A stretch of DNA of 64,000 bases from Chitinimonas viridis (GCF_030409555.1 NZ_JAUFPU010000005.1:62001-126000); one strand, 5' to 3'; counted from the first letter of the stretch, positions 18,091 to 29,258 are shown. Program-made: numbers and translations. Notes: generated by a model not told the origin, from the sequence alone.

Positions 18091-18675
18091 ATGCGCATCA
18101 CCCCCTTACTCCTGGCCTGCCTGATGGCCGCCCCCGCACTGGCCGGCGATGCCGTGGCAGAGGCTTATAACGCCGAAAAGACCCGCATCGCCGACACCTA
18201 CAAGCTAGCCATGGCGGAATGCAAGGAACAACGTGGCGCCCATCACAAGCAGTGCAAAAAGACGGCGGACCGCGCGCGGCAGGATAGCCTCAAGATGGCC
18301 AGCCGCGAGCGCGATGCCGCCCTCAAATGCCGCAACAGTTGCGGCCTGGTCACCGAAGTGAAGCAGCAGGAGCGTGACGGTGACAGCACGGGTGTGGGCG
18401 TAGTGGGCGGCGGCGTGGCCGGTGCCGTGATAGGCCGGCAGATCGCTGGCAGCGATGCCAGCAGTTCCACCAAGAACGTTGCCACCGCCATCGGCGCCGT
18501 AGGCGGCGCCCTGCTGGGCAAGAAGATCGAGGAGAAAGCCCGTCGCCACAAGGTCTGGCAGGTGAGCTTCCGCCTATACAACGGCGAAGTCGCCCATGCC
18601 GAGTTCAACGAAGACCCCGGCATGCAGCCCGGCGACAAGGTGGCCATCAAGGACGGCAAGCTGATGAAGCGCTGA
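18091..18675 (+). CDS. Secreted glycine-zipper protein
   Basis: A 194-residue exported protein. A signal peptide (about 1-17, cleaved after A-L-A-G) is followed by a lysine- and alanine-rich, cysteine-containing helical region. Then comes a glycine-zipper segment (GVGVVGGGVAGAVIG through AIGAVGGALLG), which resembles the 2TM glycine-zipper domain of outer-membrane proteins such as SlyB. An AAGGA site lies 8 bases before the ATG. It separates tgt from yajC on the opposite strand. Function unknown; an envelope location is inferred. Confidence 0.75.
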   Translation: MRITPLLLACLMAAPALAGDAVAEAYNAEKTRIADTYKLAMAECKEQRGAHHKQCKKTADRARQDSLKMASRERDAALKCRNSCGLVTEVKQQERDGDSTGVGVVGGGVAGAVIGRQIAGSDASSSTKNVATAIGAVGGALLGKKIEEKARRHKVWQVSFRLYNGEVAHAEFNEDPGMQPGDKVAIKDGKLMKR

Positions 18676-18728
18676 TCCGGCCAAGCACGGCCCAGAGGCG
18701 GCGGCTAACTCAGCGCCCCTCCTCCATG

Positions 18729-19898
<1,170 letters not shown>

Positions 19899-19933
19899 TC
19901 AGGGTTAGAAGAATAGGAAACCGCGAGCCATGC

Positions 19934-20740
19934 TCAGCGGGTATAGAAGATAGGGTTGCCGCCGTTGTGTTCGGCCATGGTCAGGCGCATCGGCGCACCG
20001 CTGTCGACCCGATTGACATCCACATTGCCCTCATAGCCCGAACCGGTATCTATATGGCAATGCGATTGATGGATGACCGGGTAGGGTACCGGGTTATGAC
20101 CGCAATAGGTCAGCGACAGCCCCTCCCGCCAACTGGGGCCACGGTGTTCCAGCGCCGCTACGGCAGCCTCATCCGCCAGATTGCGACTCCAGATCAACCG
20201 CTCCACCGCCTTGTCATCGGCACTGTCTAGCTTGGCATCCAGGTCCGCGTCGCGGTACAGCGACATATCGGCCGGCGATTGCAGCAAGGCGGCATGCACC
20301 ACATTGAATCGCTCGGAGGTGCCAGGCCCCACCACCAGCACATGAGGCAGGCGCTCCACCACCCGTGCGGCCGACTGCAGGGCCGGGTCACGCTTGAGTA
20401 TGGAACCCAGGGCCCAGCCGCCACCATTGGCCACCGACAAGGCGATGGCAGCATCGTCTCCGGTCAGGGCGTTGAGCAGCATCTGCTCATGATTACCCAG
20501 CACGCAATAGAACCAGGGCTGAGCCAGCAGCTTGAGGCAGCCCATGGCATCCGGCCCCCGATCCACCAGGTCGCCGGTGGCGAACAATCTGTCGCCCCTA
20601 TCCGGATTAAAGCCGGAGAGCACCAGCAACACCTCCAGATCCCGCCGGCAGCCATGCAGATCGCCCACGACAAAATCGCGACCTTTTTCGTTGCGCGGCA
20701 AGAAGGCGACGCGTGGCGTCACAGGGGCGGTATCGGGCAT
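19934..20740 (-). CDS. PP2A-like metallophosphoesterase
   Basis: A 268-residue calcineurin-fold phosphatase. The three metal motifs are GDLHG, GDLVDRGP and GNHE, followed by a histidine-containing GHNPVP near the C terminus and the HCHIDTG stretch. This set is typical of lambda/PrpA-type serine-threonine protein phosphatases and of symmetrical diadenosine tetraphosphatases; the two cannot be separated by eye. The gene lies between queA and tgt, 29 bases after queA. Confidence 0.85.
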   Translation of the reverse strand: MPDTAPVTPRVAFLPRNEKGRDFVVGDLHGCRRDLEVLLVLSGFNPDRGDRLFATGDLVDRGPDAMGCLKLLAQPWFYCVLGNHEQMLLNALTGDDAAIALSVANGGGWALGSILKRDPALQSAARVVERLPHVLVVGPGTSERFNVVHAALLQSPADMSLYRDADLDAKLDSADDKAVERLIWSRNLADEAAVAALEHRGPSWREGLSLTYCGHNPVPYPVIHQSHCHIDTGSGYEGNVDVNRVDSGAPMRLTMAEHNGGNPIFYTR

Positions 20741-20769
20741 GACAGGATTATGGCAGCAGACGGCAGGTT

Positions 20770-21786
20770 TTACCGCCGCTCCAGCAGCATTGCATCTCCG
20801 TAACTGAAGAAACGGTATTCCTCACGCACAGCATGAGCATAGGCCAATTGCATGCGCTCGTAGCCTGCAAAGGCCGACACCAGCATCAGCAGGGTGGATT
20901 TGGGCAGGTGGAAGTTGGTGATGAGGGCATCCACCAGCCGGAACTCGTAACCCGGCGTGATGAAAATGTCAGTATCACCCTCGGGCTCGGCCATATCGCC
21001 ATGCTGGCACGAGGCCTCCAGCGCACGCAAGCTGGTGGTGCCCACCGCCACGATGCGGCCACCCTGCTCGCGGGTACGGCGTATGGCGGCCTGTGTTTCG
21101 GCAGGTATGCTGTAACGCTCATGGTGCATGCGGTGCTCGGCCAGATTCTCCACCCGCACGGGCTGGAAAGTACCTGCCCCCACATGCAGGGTCAAACGGG
21201 CATGCGCCACACCCTGCCCCGCCAGCACCGCCAGCATGGCATCGGTAAAGTGCAGGCCGGCCGTCGGTGCTGCCACCGCACCAGGCTCCCGCGCGAATAC
21301 GGTCTGGTAGCGCTCGGCATCGGCGCCATCAGGCGTGTGTTCTATATAGGGCGGCAAGGGCAAGGCGCCGGCAGCGTCCAGCACCGTCAACACCGGCTGC
21401 TCAAAACGCAGATGAAAAAACTCCCCTTGCCGCGCCAGCATCTCCGCCCGCCAAGTGCCGCCAAAGTGCAGCCAGCTACCGGGCTTGGGCGACTTACTGG
21501 CGCGCACCATGGCCAGCGCCTCATGCTCGTTCAGCACCCGCTCCACCATGGCCTCAACCTGGCCGCCACTGTCCTTCTGCCCCAACAAGCGCGCCTTGAT
21601 GACGCGGGTATCGTTCAGCACCAGCAGATCGCCGGCGCGGAGCAAGCTGGGCAGCTCGGCAAATCGCCTATCCGCCATCCCCGCCTGCACGGGCAGATGA
21701 AGCAGGCGGCTACCGCCACGCTCGGCAGGGGGAAACTGGGCGATCAGGTGATCGGGCAGGAAATAATCGAAATCGGAGAGCTGCAT
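20770..21786 (-). CDS. queA: S-adenosylmethionine:tRNA ribosyltransferase-isomerase
   Basis: A 338-residue enzyme that transfers the ribose of SAM to preQ1 in tRNA to form epoxyqueuosine. Conserved blocks are [15 protein letters not shown] at the start, [21 protein letters not shown], and [15 protein letters not shown] near the end. Longer readings are open upstream, but [11 protein letters not shown] matches the family start, so the ATG at 21786 is used although no ribosome site is obvious. Confidence 0.95.
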   Translation of the reverse strand: MQLSDFDYFLPDHLIAQFPPAERGGSRLLHLPVQAGMADRRFAELPSLLRAGDLLVLNDTRVIKARLLGQKDSGGQVEAMVERVLNEHEALAMVRASKSPKPGSWLHFGGTWRAEMLARQGEFFHLRFEQPVLTVLDAAGALPLPPYIEHTPDGADAERYQTVFAREPGAVAAPTAGLHFTDAMLAVLAGQGVAHARLTLHVGAGTFQPVRVENLAEHRMHHERYSIPAETQAAIRRTREQGGRIVAVGTTSLRALEASCQHGDMAEPEGDTDIFITPGYEFRLVDALITNFHLPKSTLLMLVSAFAGYERMQLAYAHAVREEYRFFSYGDAMLLERR

Positions 21787-21999
21787 GGCTAAAAAATTCG
21801 GCATATTCCAGGAAAACACGCCATTATATCAGCCCACTTGCCGCCGCCCCCGATCCTGCGCCAGTCTCTAGGACATCAGCGTAAACCCTTACGCAGCGCA
21901 CATTTCCGCAACAAGTACGGCCTATTTTCGAGCGGGCGCTTGACCGAATTTTCGGCGATCTGTAGACAACGTGCGCGTATCTGCGGCAAACTCGCCGCC

Positions 22000-22488
22000 A
22001 TGACTCAGCCGACACAGCACAATTTGGCTGGACAGCCCAAAGACATTTTGGTAGTGCACGGACCGAACCTCAATATGCTCGGCCGCCGCGAACCACAATA
22101 CTATGGCGCTGACACCCTTGCCAGCATAGACGCTCGTCTTATCGAGCAGTCGCGTGCTGCCGGCTTGTCCTGCACCACCTTTCAAAGCAATAGCGAAGCT
22201 GCGCTGATAGAGCGTATCCACGCCGCCTTCACCGACGGCACCGGCTTCGTCATCATCAACCCGGCCGCCTATACCCATACCAGCGTCGCCCTGCGCGATG
22301 CGCTGGCGGCGGTCAAGTTGCCATTTATCGAAGTCCATCTCTCCAACGTCCACGCCCGCGAGCCGTTCAGGCATCACTCGTATTTTTCCGACCTCGCGGT
22401 GGGCGTTATCTGCGGGCTGGGCGCAGCCGGCTACGGTTATGCGCTGCAGCACGCGATTGACTATCTGAATCGCCAAATGTCGACCTGA
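22000..22488 (+). CDS. aroQ: Type II 3-dehydroquinate dehydratase
   Basis: A 162-residue, flavodoxin-like dodecameric enzyme that dehydrates 3-dehydroquinate in the shikimate pathway. The catalytic stretch [16 protein letters not shown] includes the active-site tyrosine and the mobile arginine; [12 protein letters not shown] and [11 protein letters not shown] carry the binding asparagine and histidine. The frame is open upstream, but the ATG at 22000 fits the family length. accB follows 53 bases later, as in many proteobacteria (aroQ-accB-accC). Confidence 0.95.
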   Translation: MTQPTQHNLAGQPKDILVVHGPNLNMLGRREPQYYGADTLASIDARLIEQSRAAGLSCTTFQSNSEAALIERIHAAFTDGTGFVIINPAAYTHTSVALRDALAAVKLPFIEVHLSNVHAREPFRHHSYFSDLAVGVICGLGAAGYGYALQHAIDYLNRQMST

Positions 22489-22541
22489 CGCAAGCCTTCA
22501 GGCCAGACAAGACAAACCAATACCTAAAAAAGGGAACGGGC

Positions 22542-22997
22542 ATGGATCTACGCAAGCTCAAGAAGCTGATCGACCTCGTGGAAGAATCCGGCATTGCCGA
22601 GATTGAAGTCACCGAAGGCGAAGAGAAAGTCCGCATCACCCGCGTATCGCAAAACGCCCCGGTGATGTACGCACAAGCCCCCATGCAGCAATACAGCATG
22701 CCCAGCAGCGCCCCCGCTGCACCCGCTGCTGTGGAAGCCCCGGCTGCCAGCGCCCTGCCCGAAGGCACGCCGCTCAAGTCGCCCATGGTCGGCACCTTCT
22801 ATCGCGCCTCCAGCCCTGGCGCCAAGGCTTTTGTCGAAGTGGGCCAGCAGGTCAATGTCGGCGACACCCTCTGCATCATCGAAGCCATGAAGCTCCTGAA
22901 CGAGATCGAAGCGGAAACCGCTGGTGTCGTCAAAGCCATCCTGGTCGACAATGGCTCGCCCGTCGAATACGGCGAGCCGCTATTCATCATCGGTTGA
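22542..22997 (+). CDS. accB: Biotin carboxyl carrier protein of acetyl-CoA carboxylase
   Basis: A 151-residue carrier with an N-terminal dimerising segment, an Ala/Pro-rich linker (about 45-75), and a C-terminal biotinyl domain. The biotin attachment site is EAMKLLN with lysine 117. It carries carboxybiotin between AccC and the transferase, the committed step of fatty acid synthesis. A GGGAACGGGC stretch precedes the ATG as a ribosome site. Its biotin need links it to bioC and bioD in this window. Confidence 0.96.
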   Translation: MDLRKLKKLIDLVEESGIAEIEVTEGEEKVRITRVSQNAPVMYAQAPMQQYSMPSSAPAAPAAVEAPAASALPEGTPLKSPMVGTFYRASSPGAKAFVEVGQQVNVGDTLCIIEAMKLLNEIEAETAGVVKAILVDNGSPVEYGEPLFIIG

Positions 22998-23085
22998 AAT
23001 TCTGTGAGGCTGGAGGGATAGGACCCGAGGCTGCCACTGCGCCCGCGCCCCATCCCCGGCTCCTCACCCCTCACGGAGTTAATCC

Positions 23086-24435
23086 ATGTTCGAAAAAATC
23101 CTGATTGCCAACCGGGGGGAGATAGCCCTCCGCATCCAGCGCGCCTGCCGCGAGATGGGCATCAAAACCGTGGTCGTCCACTCCGAAGTCGACCGCGAGG
23201 CCAAGTACGTCAAGCTGGCCGATGAATCGGTCTGCATCGGACCAGCACCGTCGCCACAGTCCTACCTGAACATCCCCGCCATCATTGCCGCAGCCGAGGT
23301 CACCGACGCCCAGGCCATCCATCCCGGCTACGGTTTTCTCAGCGAGAATGCCGATTTTGCCGAGCGGGTGGAGCAAAGCGGCTTTGTCTTCATCGGACCG
23401 CGCCCTGAATCCATCCGCCTGATGGGCGACAAGGTCAGCGCCAAAGATGCCATGAAGGCCTCAGGCGTCCCTTGCGTGCCAGGCTCTGACGGCGCGCTGC
23501 CGGACGATAACGAGGAAATGCTGAAGATAGGCCGCCGCGTCGGCTATCCCGTCATCATCAAGGCCGCCGGCGGCGGCGGCGGTCGTGGCATGCGGGTGGT
23601 CCGGCAAGAGGAAGACCTGATCCGGTCGGTGGAAATGACACGCACCGAAGCCGGTGCAGCCTTTGGCAACCCGACGGTGTATATGGAGAAGTTCCTCGAG
23701 AACCCTCGCCATATCGAGATACAGGTACTGGCCGACGAATACGGCAATGCCGTGTTCCTGGGCGAGCGCGACTGCTCCATGCAGCGGCGCCACCAGAAGG
23801 TGATAGAAGAAGCCCCCGCCCCCGGCATTACCGACAAGCAACGCAAGCGGGTAGGCGAAGCCTGTGCAGAGGCCTGCCGCCGCATCGGCTACCGTGGCGC
23901 CGGCACCTTCGAATTCCTGTTCGAGAACGGCGAGTTCTACTTTATCGAGATGAACACCCGGGTACAGGTGGAGCACCCGGTGACCGAGCAGATCACCGGC
24001 ATTGATATCGTGCAGGAACAGATACGTATCGCGGCAGGCGAAAAGCTCCGCTTCAGCCAAAAGGATATCGTGCTCAAGGGTCACGCCATGGAATGCCGCA
24101 TCAATGCGGAAGACCCGTTCAAGTTCATCCCCAGCCCGGGCAAGATCACCACCTACCATCCGCCAGGCGGCCCTGGTATTCGGGTCGATTCGCATATCTA
24201 CCAGGGCTATACCGTCCCCCCCAACTATGACTCCATGGTGGGCAAGGTGATCGCCACCGGCGATACCCGAGAGCAGGCCATGGCACGCATGCGCATCGCC
24301 CTGTCAGAGATGGCGGTGGAGGGCATCAAGACCAATATCCCCCTGCACCAGATGCTGTTCACCGACAAGGGCTTCGTCAAGGGCGGCACATCCATCCATT
24401 ACCTGGAGCACCTGCTGGCCGAGGCCAAGGGCTAA
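23086..24435 (+). CDS. accC: Biotin carboxylase
   Basis: A 449-residue ATP-grasp enzyme that carboxylates the biotin on AccB. It opens with the family's [14 protein letters not shown]. The glycine-rich lid is GGGGGRGMR, and [18 protein letters not shown] and [13 protein letters not shown] hold the catalytic and metal-binding residues. The length equals that of E. coli AccC. It lies 88 bases after accB in the same operon. Confidence 0.97.
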   Translation: MFEKILIANRGEIALRIQRACREMGIKTVVVHSEVDREAKYVKLADESVCIGPAPSPQSYLNIPAIIAAAEVTDAQAIHPGYGFLSENADFAERVEQSGFVFIGPRPESIRLMGDKVSAKDAMKASGVPCVPGSDGALPDDNEEMLKIGRRVGYPVIIKAAGGGGGRGMRVVRQEEDLIRSVEMTRTEAGAAFGNPTVYMEKFLENPRHIEIQVLADEYGNAVFLGERDCSMQRRHQKVIEEAPAPGITDKQRKRVGEACAEACRRIGYRGAGTFEFLFENGEFYFIEMNTRVQVEHPVTEQITGIDIVQEQIRIAAGEKLRFSQKDIVLKGHAMECRINAEDPFKFIPSPGKITTYHPPGGPGIRVDSHIYQGYTVPPNYDSMVGKVIATGDTREQAMARMRIALSEMAVEGIKTNIPLHQMLFTDKGFVKGGTSIHYLEHLLAEAKG

Positions 24436-24488
24436 GCCAGGCCAACGTGGCTTGAGCGCATGACTGCCCGCAATAGCTGTTAAAATCC

Positions 24489-24520
24489 ACAGTGGCCGAG
24501 CCTTGATGCTCGGCCACTGT
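24489..24520 (+). other. Intergenic hairpin between accC and prmA
   Basis: A perfect 13-bp stem ACAGTGGCCGAGC/GCTCGGCCACTGT with a 6-base loop lies about 53 bases after the accC stop. Only a weak T-containing stretch (CATTTC) follows. It could be an inefficient terminator or an mRNA stabiliser separating accBC from prmA. Confidence 0.5.
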
Positions 24521-24548
24521 CATTTCACGCTGCCCCTGGAGTATCGCC

Positions 24549-25433
24549 ATGCCCTGGCAAGAACTGCGTATCCACGCCGATTCCACCCACGCCGAAGCCC
24601 TGTCTGACGCCCTGTTTGACCTGGGTGCGCTCAGCGTCAGCATCGAAGACGCCACCGCCGGCACCGAGCTGGAGAAACCCATTTTTGGCGAACCCGGCAT
24701 GCCGCTGGAGCAGTTGTGGGAACAAAGCGTGGTGGTGGCCCTGCTGGAAGAGGACAGCGATGCCGCCTTGATGGTGGTGGCCGCCGCGGGCACAGCCGGC
24801 ATCGCCTTGCCGCGCCATAGCGTCAGCCGGGTGGAGGAGCAGGACTGGGTGCGGCTGACCCAGTCGCAGTTCGAACCAATACAGGTATCGGACCGGCTGT
24901 GGATCACTCCTACCTGGCACGAGGCCACGCCCAATGCCATCAATATCGCGCTGGACCCAGGCCTGGCCTTTGGCACCGGCAGCCACCCCACCACCTGGCT
25001 ATGCCTGCAGTGGCTGGATCGCCAGGTGCGCCAGGGCGAGAGTGTGCTCGACTATGGCTGCGGCTCGGGCATCCTGGCCATCGCCGCAAAGCTGCTGGGG
25101 GCTGGTGAGACCCATGGCGTGGACATAGACGAACAAGCCATGACCGCCAGCCGGCAGAATGCCGAGCAGAATCACGTCGGCGCCGACTTCTTCCTGCCCG
25201 ATGCCGCCCCGGATCGCACTTACGACCTGGTTGTCGCCAATATCCTGACCAACCCGCTCAAGATGCTGATGCCGCTGCTGGCCAGCCGTTGCCGCAGTGG
25301 TGGCCGCCTGGTGCTATCCGGCATCCTGGCGGAACAAGCCGACGAAATCATTAGCCTTTACGCCCCCGCATTCGAGCTGGCGGTATCCGCCGAGCGCGAG
25401 GGCTGGGTGCGGATTGCAGGTACACGCAGCTAA
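24549..25433 (+). CDS. prmA: Ribosomal protein L11 methyltransferase
   Basis: A 294-residue SAM enzyme that trimethylates ribosomal protein L11 at lysines and the N terminus. The N-terminal ferredoxin-like L11-binding domain (about 1-70) is followed by the methyltransferase domain with GTGSHPTT, motif I LDYGCGSGILAIAA, and VVANILTNPL. Placement after accC is common in betaproteobacteria. Confidence 0.95.
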   Translation: MPWQELRIHADSTHAEALSDALFDLGALSVSIEDATAGTELEKPIFGEPGMPLEQLWEQSVVVALLEEDSDAALMVVAAAGTAGIALPRHSVSRVEEQDWVRLTQSQFEPIQVSDRLWITPTWHEATPNAINIALDPGLAFGTGSHPTTWLCLQWLDRQVRQGESVLDYGCGSGILAIAAKLLGAGETHGVDIDEQAMTASRQNAEQNHVGADFFLPDAAPDRTYDLVVANILTNPLKMLMPLLASRCRSGGRLVLSGILAEQADEIISLYAPAFELAVSAEREGWVRIAGTRS

Positions 25434-25521
25434 GTCGGCATGACACTTTACGCACACCCCGGCCCCGCCTCATGCGGATAGTTAGACACGCCCGCAGAAG
25501 CTGCGGCTAAAATCCGGCTCC

Positions 25522-26859
25522 ATGTACCACATCACGCGCTGCCCCAACTGCCGCACCAGCTTCCGCGTCACCGACGCCCACCTCAGTGCCTTTGATGGCA
25601 AGGTGCGCTGCGGGCGATGTGCCTTCGTCTTCGACGCCCTGAGCCAGTTGCAGGGGGAATCGCGGCCTCGTGAGGCAGCCAAACCAGCGGCAGCAGCCCC
25701 ATCGCCCAAGGCCACACCTGTACCGGCGCCGGAGCCCGCGGTAGCGCAGCCCAAGCCCGAACCGGCCAAGCCGACCGCCGCCGAAACCCAGGCACAGGAA
25801 GACGCAGCCTACGGCCTGGACAGCGTCACCAGCCAGTTGGAGGCGGCAGCCGAAGCAGAACGTGATGGCAAGGATGATTCGCTCGCCAGCCAGAGCCTGC
25901 AACACCTGGCCAGCGTACTGTCGCAGGCCGGCCTGCCCGCCAGCCTGGCAGACAATGCCCCCAAGGCAGCCACAGCCCAAGCCGAGCCGGACGGGATGCT
26001 GGAGCTGGACCTGAACTTCCGCGAGGCCGAGCATGAGGCAGCGGTCGCGCCTACGCCTGTCCATGATCATCTGGGTGACGACCACGGCCTGCATGATCTG
26101 CCCGCCGGTGGCATAGAAGTCATCGAGATTCCTCCCGCAGAAGCAGCCGCCGCCTTTTCCAGCGCAGACTTCGAGGCCTGGCATAGCGCAACCAGCGCCA
26201 GCGTGGAAGCTGCCCTGCCTCCGGCCGAGACGGCCGAGCCTGAACCCGCCGTAATAGCTGCTGCATCGCCCCTGGCCGGCGACACAGCCAGTGGCACCTA
26301 TCGCCCCATTCTGACGGCACAGGACGAAGCCATGCTGCGCGTGCCAGGCGGCCCCTCGCCCTGGCGCTGGTTGTGGAGCATACCGGCCCTGCTGGCCGCC
26401 ATTGCACTGGGCGGCCAGCTTGCCTACCGCTACCACACCGACCTTGCCATCCAGCTCCCCGGCATGGCCCCCAAGCTGCAGCGGTTCTGCGCCATGGCAG
26501 GCTGCACCATGACCCTGCCATCGCGAGCCGAGTTCCTGCGTACAGAATGGAATGAGCTGGTATCGCTACCCGAGCACCCCAATCTGATCCAGCTGAATGC
26601 CACCCTGCGCAACCAGGCCAGCTACGCCCAGGCCCTGCCCATGCTGGAGCTGACCTTGACCGACGATAACGACCGTATCGTCGCCCGCAAGGCCTTCTCC
26701 CCGCGTGACTACCTGGCCCCGCTGGCCGATGGCACCCCATCCCCACTGCCAGCCAACCTGGCTGCCAATGGCGAGTTGCGGGCCTTCCTGCAACTGGACC
26801 TGGGCGATATGCGCTCCAGCGGCTACACCCTGAGCTGGTTCTATCCGGTACGGCACTAG
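25522..26859 (+). CDS. Zinc-ribbon (MJ0042) and DUF3426 membrane protein
   Basis: A 445-residue protein with an N-terminal zinc ribbon (C-P-N-C at about 8-11 and C-G-R-C at about 31-34). A long Ala/Pro/Glu-rich, low-complexity middle (about 50-260) follows, then one membrane helix (WLWSIPALLAAIALGGQLAY) and a C-terminal DUF3426 domain with L-N-A-T-L-R-N. The family is found downstream of prmA in betaproteobacteria, and its role is unknown. A cytosolic zinc ribbon joined to a periplasmic domain suggests a sensor or scaffold, but that is only inference. Confidence 0.85.
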   Translation: MYHITRCPNCRTSFRVTDAHLSAFDGKVRCGRCAFVFDALSQLQGESRPREAAKPAAAAPSPKATPVPAPEPAVAQPKPEPAKPTAAETQAQEDAAYGLDSVTSQLEAAAEAERDGKDDSLASQSLQHLASVLSQAGLPASLADNAPKAATAQAEPDGMLELDLNFREAEHEAAVAPTPVHDHLGDDHGLHDLPAGGIEVIEIPPAEAAAAFSSADFEAWHSATSASVEAALPPAETAEPEPAVIAAASPLAGDTASGTYRPILTAQDEAMLRVPGGPSPWRWLWSIPALLAAIALGGQLAYRYHTDLAIQLPGMAPKLQRFCAMAGCTMTLPSRAEFLRTEWNELVSLPEHPNLIQLNATLRNQASYAQALPMLELTLTDDNDRIVARKAFSPRDYLAPLADGTPSPLPANLAANGELRAFLQLDLGDMRSSGYTLSWFYPVRH

Positions 26860-26971
26860 CCGGGTGCCACAAGCCGGTATGGCACAGGCCCGGTGAATTC
26901 CACGCAACCGGCTTGCTTTCATGGCTGCGGCTGTCGATACTGTAGATGCCATCAAACGGAGGACAACAAAC

Positions 26972-27481
26972 ATGGCCACTGTGCTACTCAACGGCGAGCC
27001 GATAGGCGTGGGCGGCCGCTTTCCGCGCGTAGGCGACACCGCGCACAGCTTTATGCTGGTGGACACCAACCTAGGTGATGTCCCGCTGTCCAAGTTCATC
27101 GGCAAGCGCAAGATCATCGCCGTGGTACCCAGCGTGGATGCCGAAATCGGCCTGAGGATCACCCGCAGGCTGGAAAGCATCGCCGATGGCTTCCCCAACA
27201 CCAAGTCCTTCGTGGTGTCGGTTGATACCCCCTATGCCATGGCCCGGGTGATTGCCACCGAGGGCATACGCAAGGTGCACCTGCTCTCTACCCTGCGCGG
27301 CCGTGATTTCCACAAGGATTACGGCGTCATGATCACCGATGTGCCACTATCGGGCATGATGTCCACCGCCCTGTTTGGCCTCGACGAAAACGATACCGTG
27401 CTGTTCGCCGAACTGGTGCAGGACGTCAATGCGGAACCGAACTACGACAAGCTGGCCGAAGCCATGCTGGCGCAGGAATGA
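26972..27481 (+). CDS. Cysteine-free Tpx paralogue (predicted pseudo-peroxidase)
   Basis: A 169-residue protein that aligns with the Tpx gene 170 bases downstream almost without gaps but contains no cysteine at all. The peroxidatic site TPTC (C60 in the neighbour) reads AEIG (G60), the resolving C94 is I94, and the catalytic arginine of TARAVVV is replaced by threonine (MSTALFG). Fold residues such as GKRK, P53-S, D85, P87 and the RGR-F-xDYGV block are kept. It therefore cannot act as a thiol peroxidase by the known mechanism. A GGAGG site precedes the ATG at 26972. The open, conserved frame argues against a pseudogene; a regulatory or scaffold role is a guess. Confidence 0.88.
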   Translation: MATVLLNGEPIGVGGRFPRVGDTAHSFMLVDTNLGDVPLSKFIGKRKIIAVVPSVDAEIGLRITRRLESIADGFPNTKSFVVSVDTPYAMARVIATEGIRKVHLLSTLRGRDFHKDYGVMITDVPLSGMMSTALFGLDENDTVLFAELVQDVNAEPNYDKLAEAMLAQE

Positions 27482-27519
27482 CAGACATCGATTGAACCCG
27501 ATGCTCACCGTATCCCATG

Positions 27520-27552
27520 ACACCATTCCCGCTCCGGCGGGAATGGTGTTTT
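27520..27552 (+). terminator. Terminator between the two tpx-like genes
   Basis: The stem CACCATTCCCGC/GCGGGAATGGTG with loop TCCG is followed by TTTT. It lies 38 bases after the stop of the cysteine-free paralogue, so the two genes are probably separate transcription units. Confidence 0.85.
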
Positions 27553-27649
27553 CTAGGCTACCGAATCCCGCTGGTACGACCGCCTACCCAACCGGGAAGC
27601 TGCGCCGCCCGGCACCAACCTACCCGTTTTTCTAACCAGGAGTCCCTCC

Positions 27650-28150
27650 ATGTCCACCGTTACCCTGCGCGGCAACCCCATCCCCGTCAATGGCACCTTC
27701 CCCGTGGTTGGCAGCACCGCCCCCGCCTTCAAGCTGGTCGGCGCCGACCTGGCTGACGCCACGCTGGAGACCTTTGCCGGCAAGCGCAAGGTGCTGAACA
27801 TATTCCCCAGCATCGATACCCCGACCTGCGCCATGTCCACCCGCAAGTTCAATGCCGAAGCAGACAAGCTGGCCAACACCGTGGTGCTGTGCATCTCGGC
27901 CGACCTGCCATTTGCCCAGAAGCGCTTCTGCGGCGCCGAAGGCCTGAGCAATGTGGTAACGCTGTCCACCATGCGTGGCCGTGAATTCATTACTGACTAC
28001 GGCGTCGACCTCGCCGGCGGCCCGCTGGCCGGCGTGACCGCGCGCGCGGTAGTCGTGCTGGATGAAGCCAACAAGGTGATCCACGCCGAACTGGTTGGCG
28101 AAATTGCCGATGAGCCCAACTACGAAGCAGCCCTGGCCGTGTTGAAGTAA
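27650..28150 (+). CDS. tpx: Thiol peroxidase (atypical 2-Cys peroxiredoxin)
   Basis: A 166-residue periplasmic or cytosolic peroxidase that reduces lipid and hydrogen peroxides using thioredoxin. Peroxidatic C60 lies in the [11 protein letters not shown] stretch with T57 and resolving C94 in the KRFCGAEG stretch, matching E. coli C61 and C95. The catalytic arginine is in [18 protein letters not shown] ribosome site precedes the ATG. It lies directly after the cysteine-free paralogue, from which it differs at each catalytic position. Confidence 0.96.
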   Translation: MSTVTLRGNPIPVNGTFPVVGSTAPAFKLVGADLADATLETFAGKRKVLNIFPSIDTPTCAMSTRKFNAEADKLANTVVLCISADLPFAQKRFCGAEGLSNVVTLSTMRGREFITDYGVDLAGGPLAGVTARAVVVLDEANKVIHAELVGEIADEPNYEAALAVLK

Positions 28151-28184
28151 GCGCAGTTCGCAGGCCACCAATAGGTGGCCTGTT

Positions 28185-29135
28185 TCATTTTCCAGCCCCA
28201 TCCAGCCAGTGATCCCAATATGGCCTACCGCCATTCCCTAGCCGCTCGCGCAGAAAATCCACACAAGCCCTGACCTTGGGTGAGAGATAGCGGTTGGGCA
28301 GGTAGACTGCCAGGGCGGTCTGCGGTGGTACGGCGTAGTCCTGCAACAGGGGTCGCAAGCTGCCGTCGGCAAGCTGTCCCGAAGCGGCGAAACTGGGCAA
28401 GCGCACTATACCCAAGCCACCCAGCGCCGCCAGCAACAGGGCCAGGCTATTGTTCATGCGTAGCGGCCCGCTGACCGGCTGCTGCCAGGGCTGCCCCTGC
28501 AGCAGGAATGGCCAAGCTCCGCCCGGCGTCAGTGCGGGATAGGTAAGGCAGGCATGCCCTGCCAGGCCTGAGGGCTGCATGGGTGTGCCATGCTGGGCCA
28601 AGTAGGCTGGGCTGGCGCAGACCACCCAGCGTATGGGCGCCAGCGCGCGCGCCACCAGCAGGGGGTCAGGCTTGTCGGTCACCCGTATGGCCAGGTCGTA
28701 GCCTTCTTCAGCCAGGTCCACCAGCCGGTCGCTCAGTTGCAAATCTACCTGCATGCCAGGGTGGCGCTTCAGCAACTCGGGCATATGGCGTGACAGATGC
28801 TCGCTGCCAAAGCTGATAGGCGCTGTAATGCGCAGCACGCCTACCGGCTGGGCATGCAGCCTGTCCACCGCCCTACGTGCCTCACCGGCCTCCAGCAATA
28901 CCCTGCGGCAATGTTCATAATAAGCCATGCCCACCTCCGTCAGGGACTGCCGGCGGGTAGTGCGCTGCAGCAGCTTGGCTGCCAGCCTTGCCTCCTGTGC
29001 CACCAAGGCCTTGCTGACCGCCGACTTCGACAGCGCCAGCCGCTCGGCCGCCGCCGTCAGGCTGCCGGCTTCCACCACGGCGGCGAACAGCGCCATGCCG
29101 GCCAACTCGTCTGGGCTGATGTAATTGTCTTCCAT
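28185..29135 (-). CDS. LysR-family transcriptional regulator
   Basis: A 316-residue LTTR. The N-terminal winged helix-turn-helix (about 10-70) includes the LTAAAERLALSKSAVSKALV recognition region, and the effector domain (about 95-305) opens with LRITAPISFGSEHL. It belongs to the CrgA/DmlR/AaeR-like subgroup by overall look. The start at 29135 is chosen because the longer reading crosses the likely operator. It is divergent from the quinone-oxidoreductase-like gene, which it probably controls; LTTRs often regulate a divergent neighbour and themselves. The effector is unknown. Confidence 0.88.
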   Translation of the reverse strand: MEDNYISPDELAGMALFAAVVEAGSLTAAAERLALSKSAVSKALVAQEARLAAKLLQRTTRRQSLTEVGMAYYEHCRRVLLEAGEARRAVDRLHAQPVGVLRITAPISFGSEHLSRHMPELLKRHPGMQVDLQLSDRLVDLAEEGYDLAIRVTDKPDPLLVARALAPIRWVVCASPAYLAQHGTPMQPSGLAGHACLTYPALTPGGAWPFLLQGQPWQQPVSGPLRMNNSLALLLAALGGLGIVRLPSFAASGQLADGSLRPLLQDYAVPPQTALAVYLPNRYLSPKVRACVDFLRERLGNGGRPYWDHWLDGAGK

Positions 29136-29139
29136 GAGA

Positions 29140-29181
29140 AACAATATTGTTCTTTTTTGAATATTTATCAACTCAAAGAAC
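29140..29181. promoter_or_regulatory. Probable operator of the LysR divergon
   Basis: A perfect 12-bp palindrome, AACAATATTGTT (29140-29151), lies 4 bases upstream of the LysR start. It is followed by GTTCTTT (29149-29155), inverted as AAAGAAC at 29175-29181. This AT-rich dyad region in an otherwise GC-rich divergent spacer fits LysR recognition and autorepression sites; the binding itself is inferred. Confidence 0.45.
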
Positions 29182-29258
29182 GAATCTACACTGCAGTCAC
29201 TCGAAGTTGCTGCCACTCAATCACGGGTTGCAGCCCCTGAACCCTTATGGAGAACATC

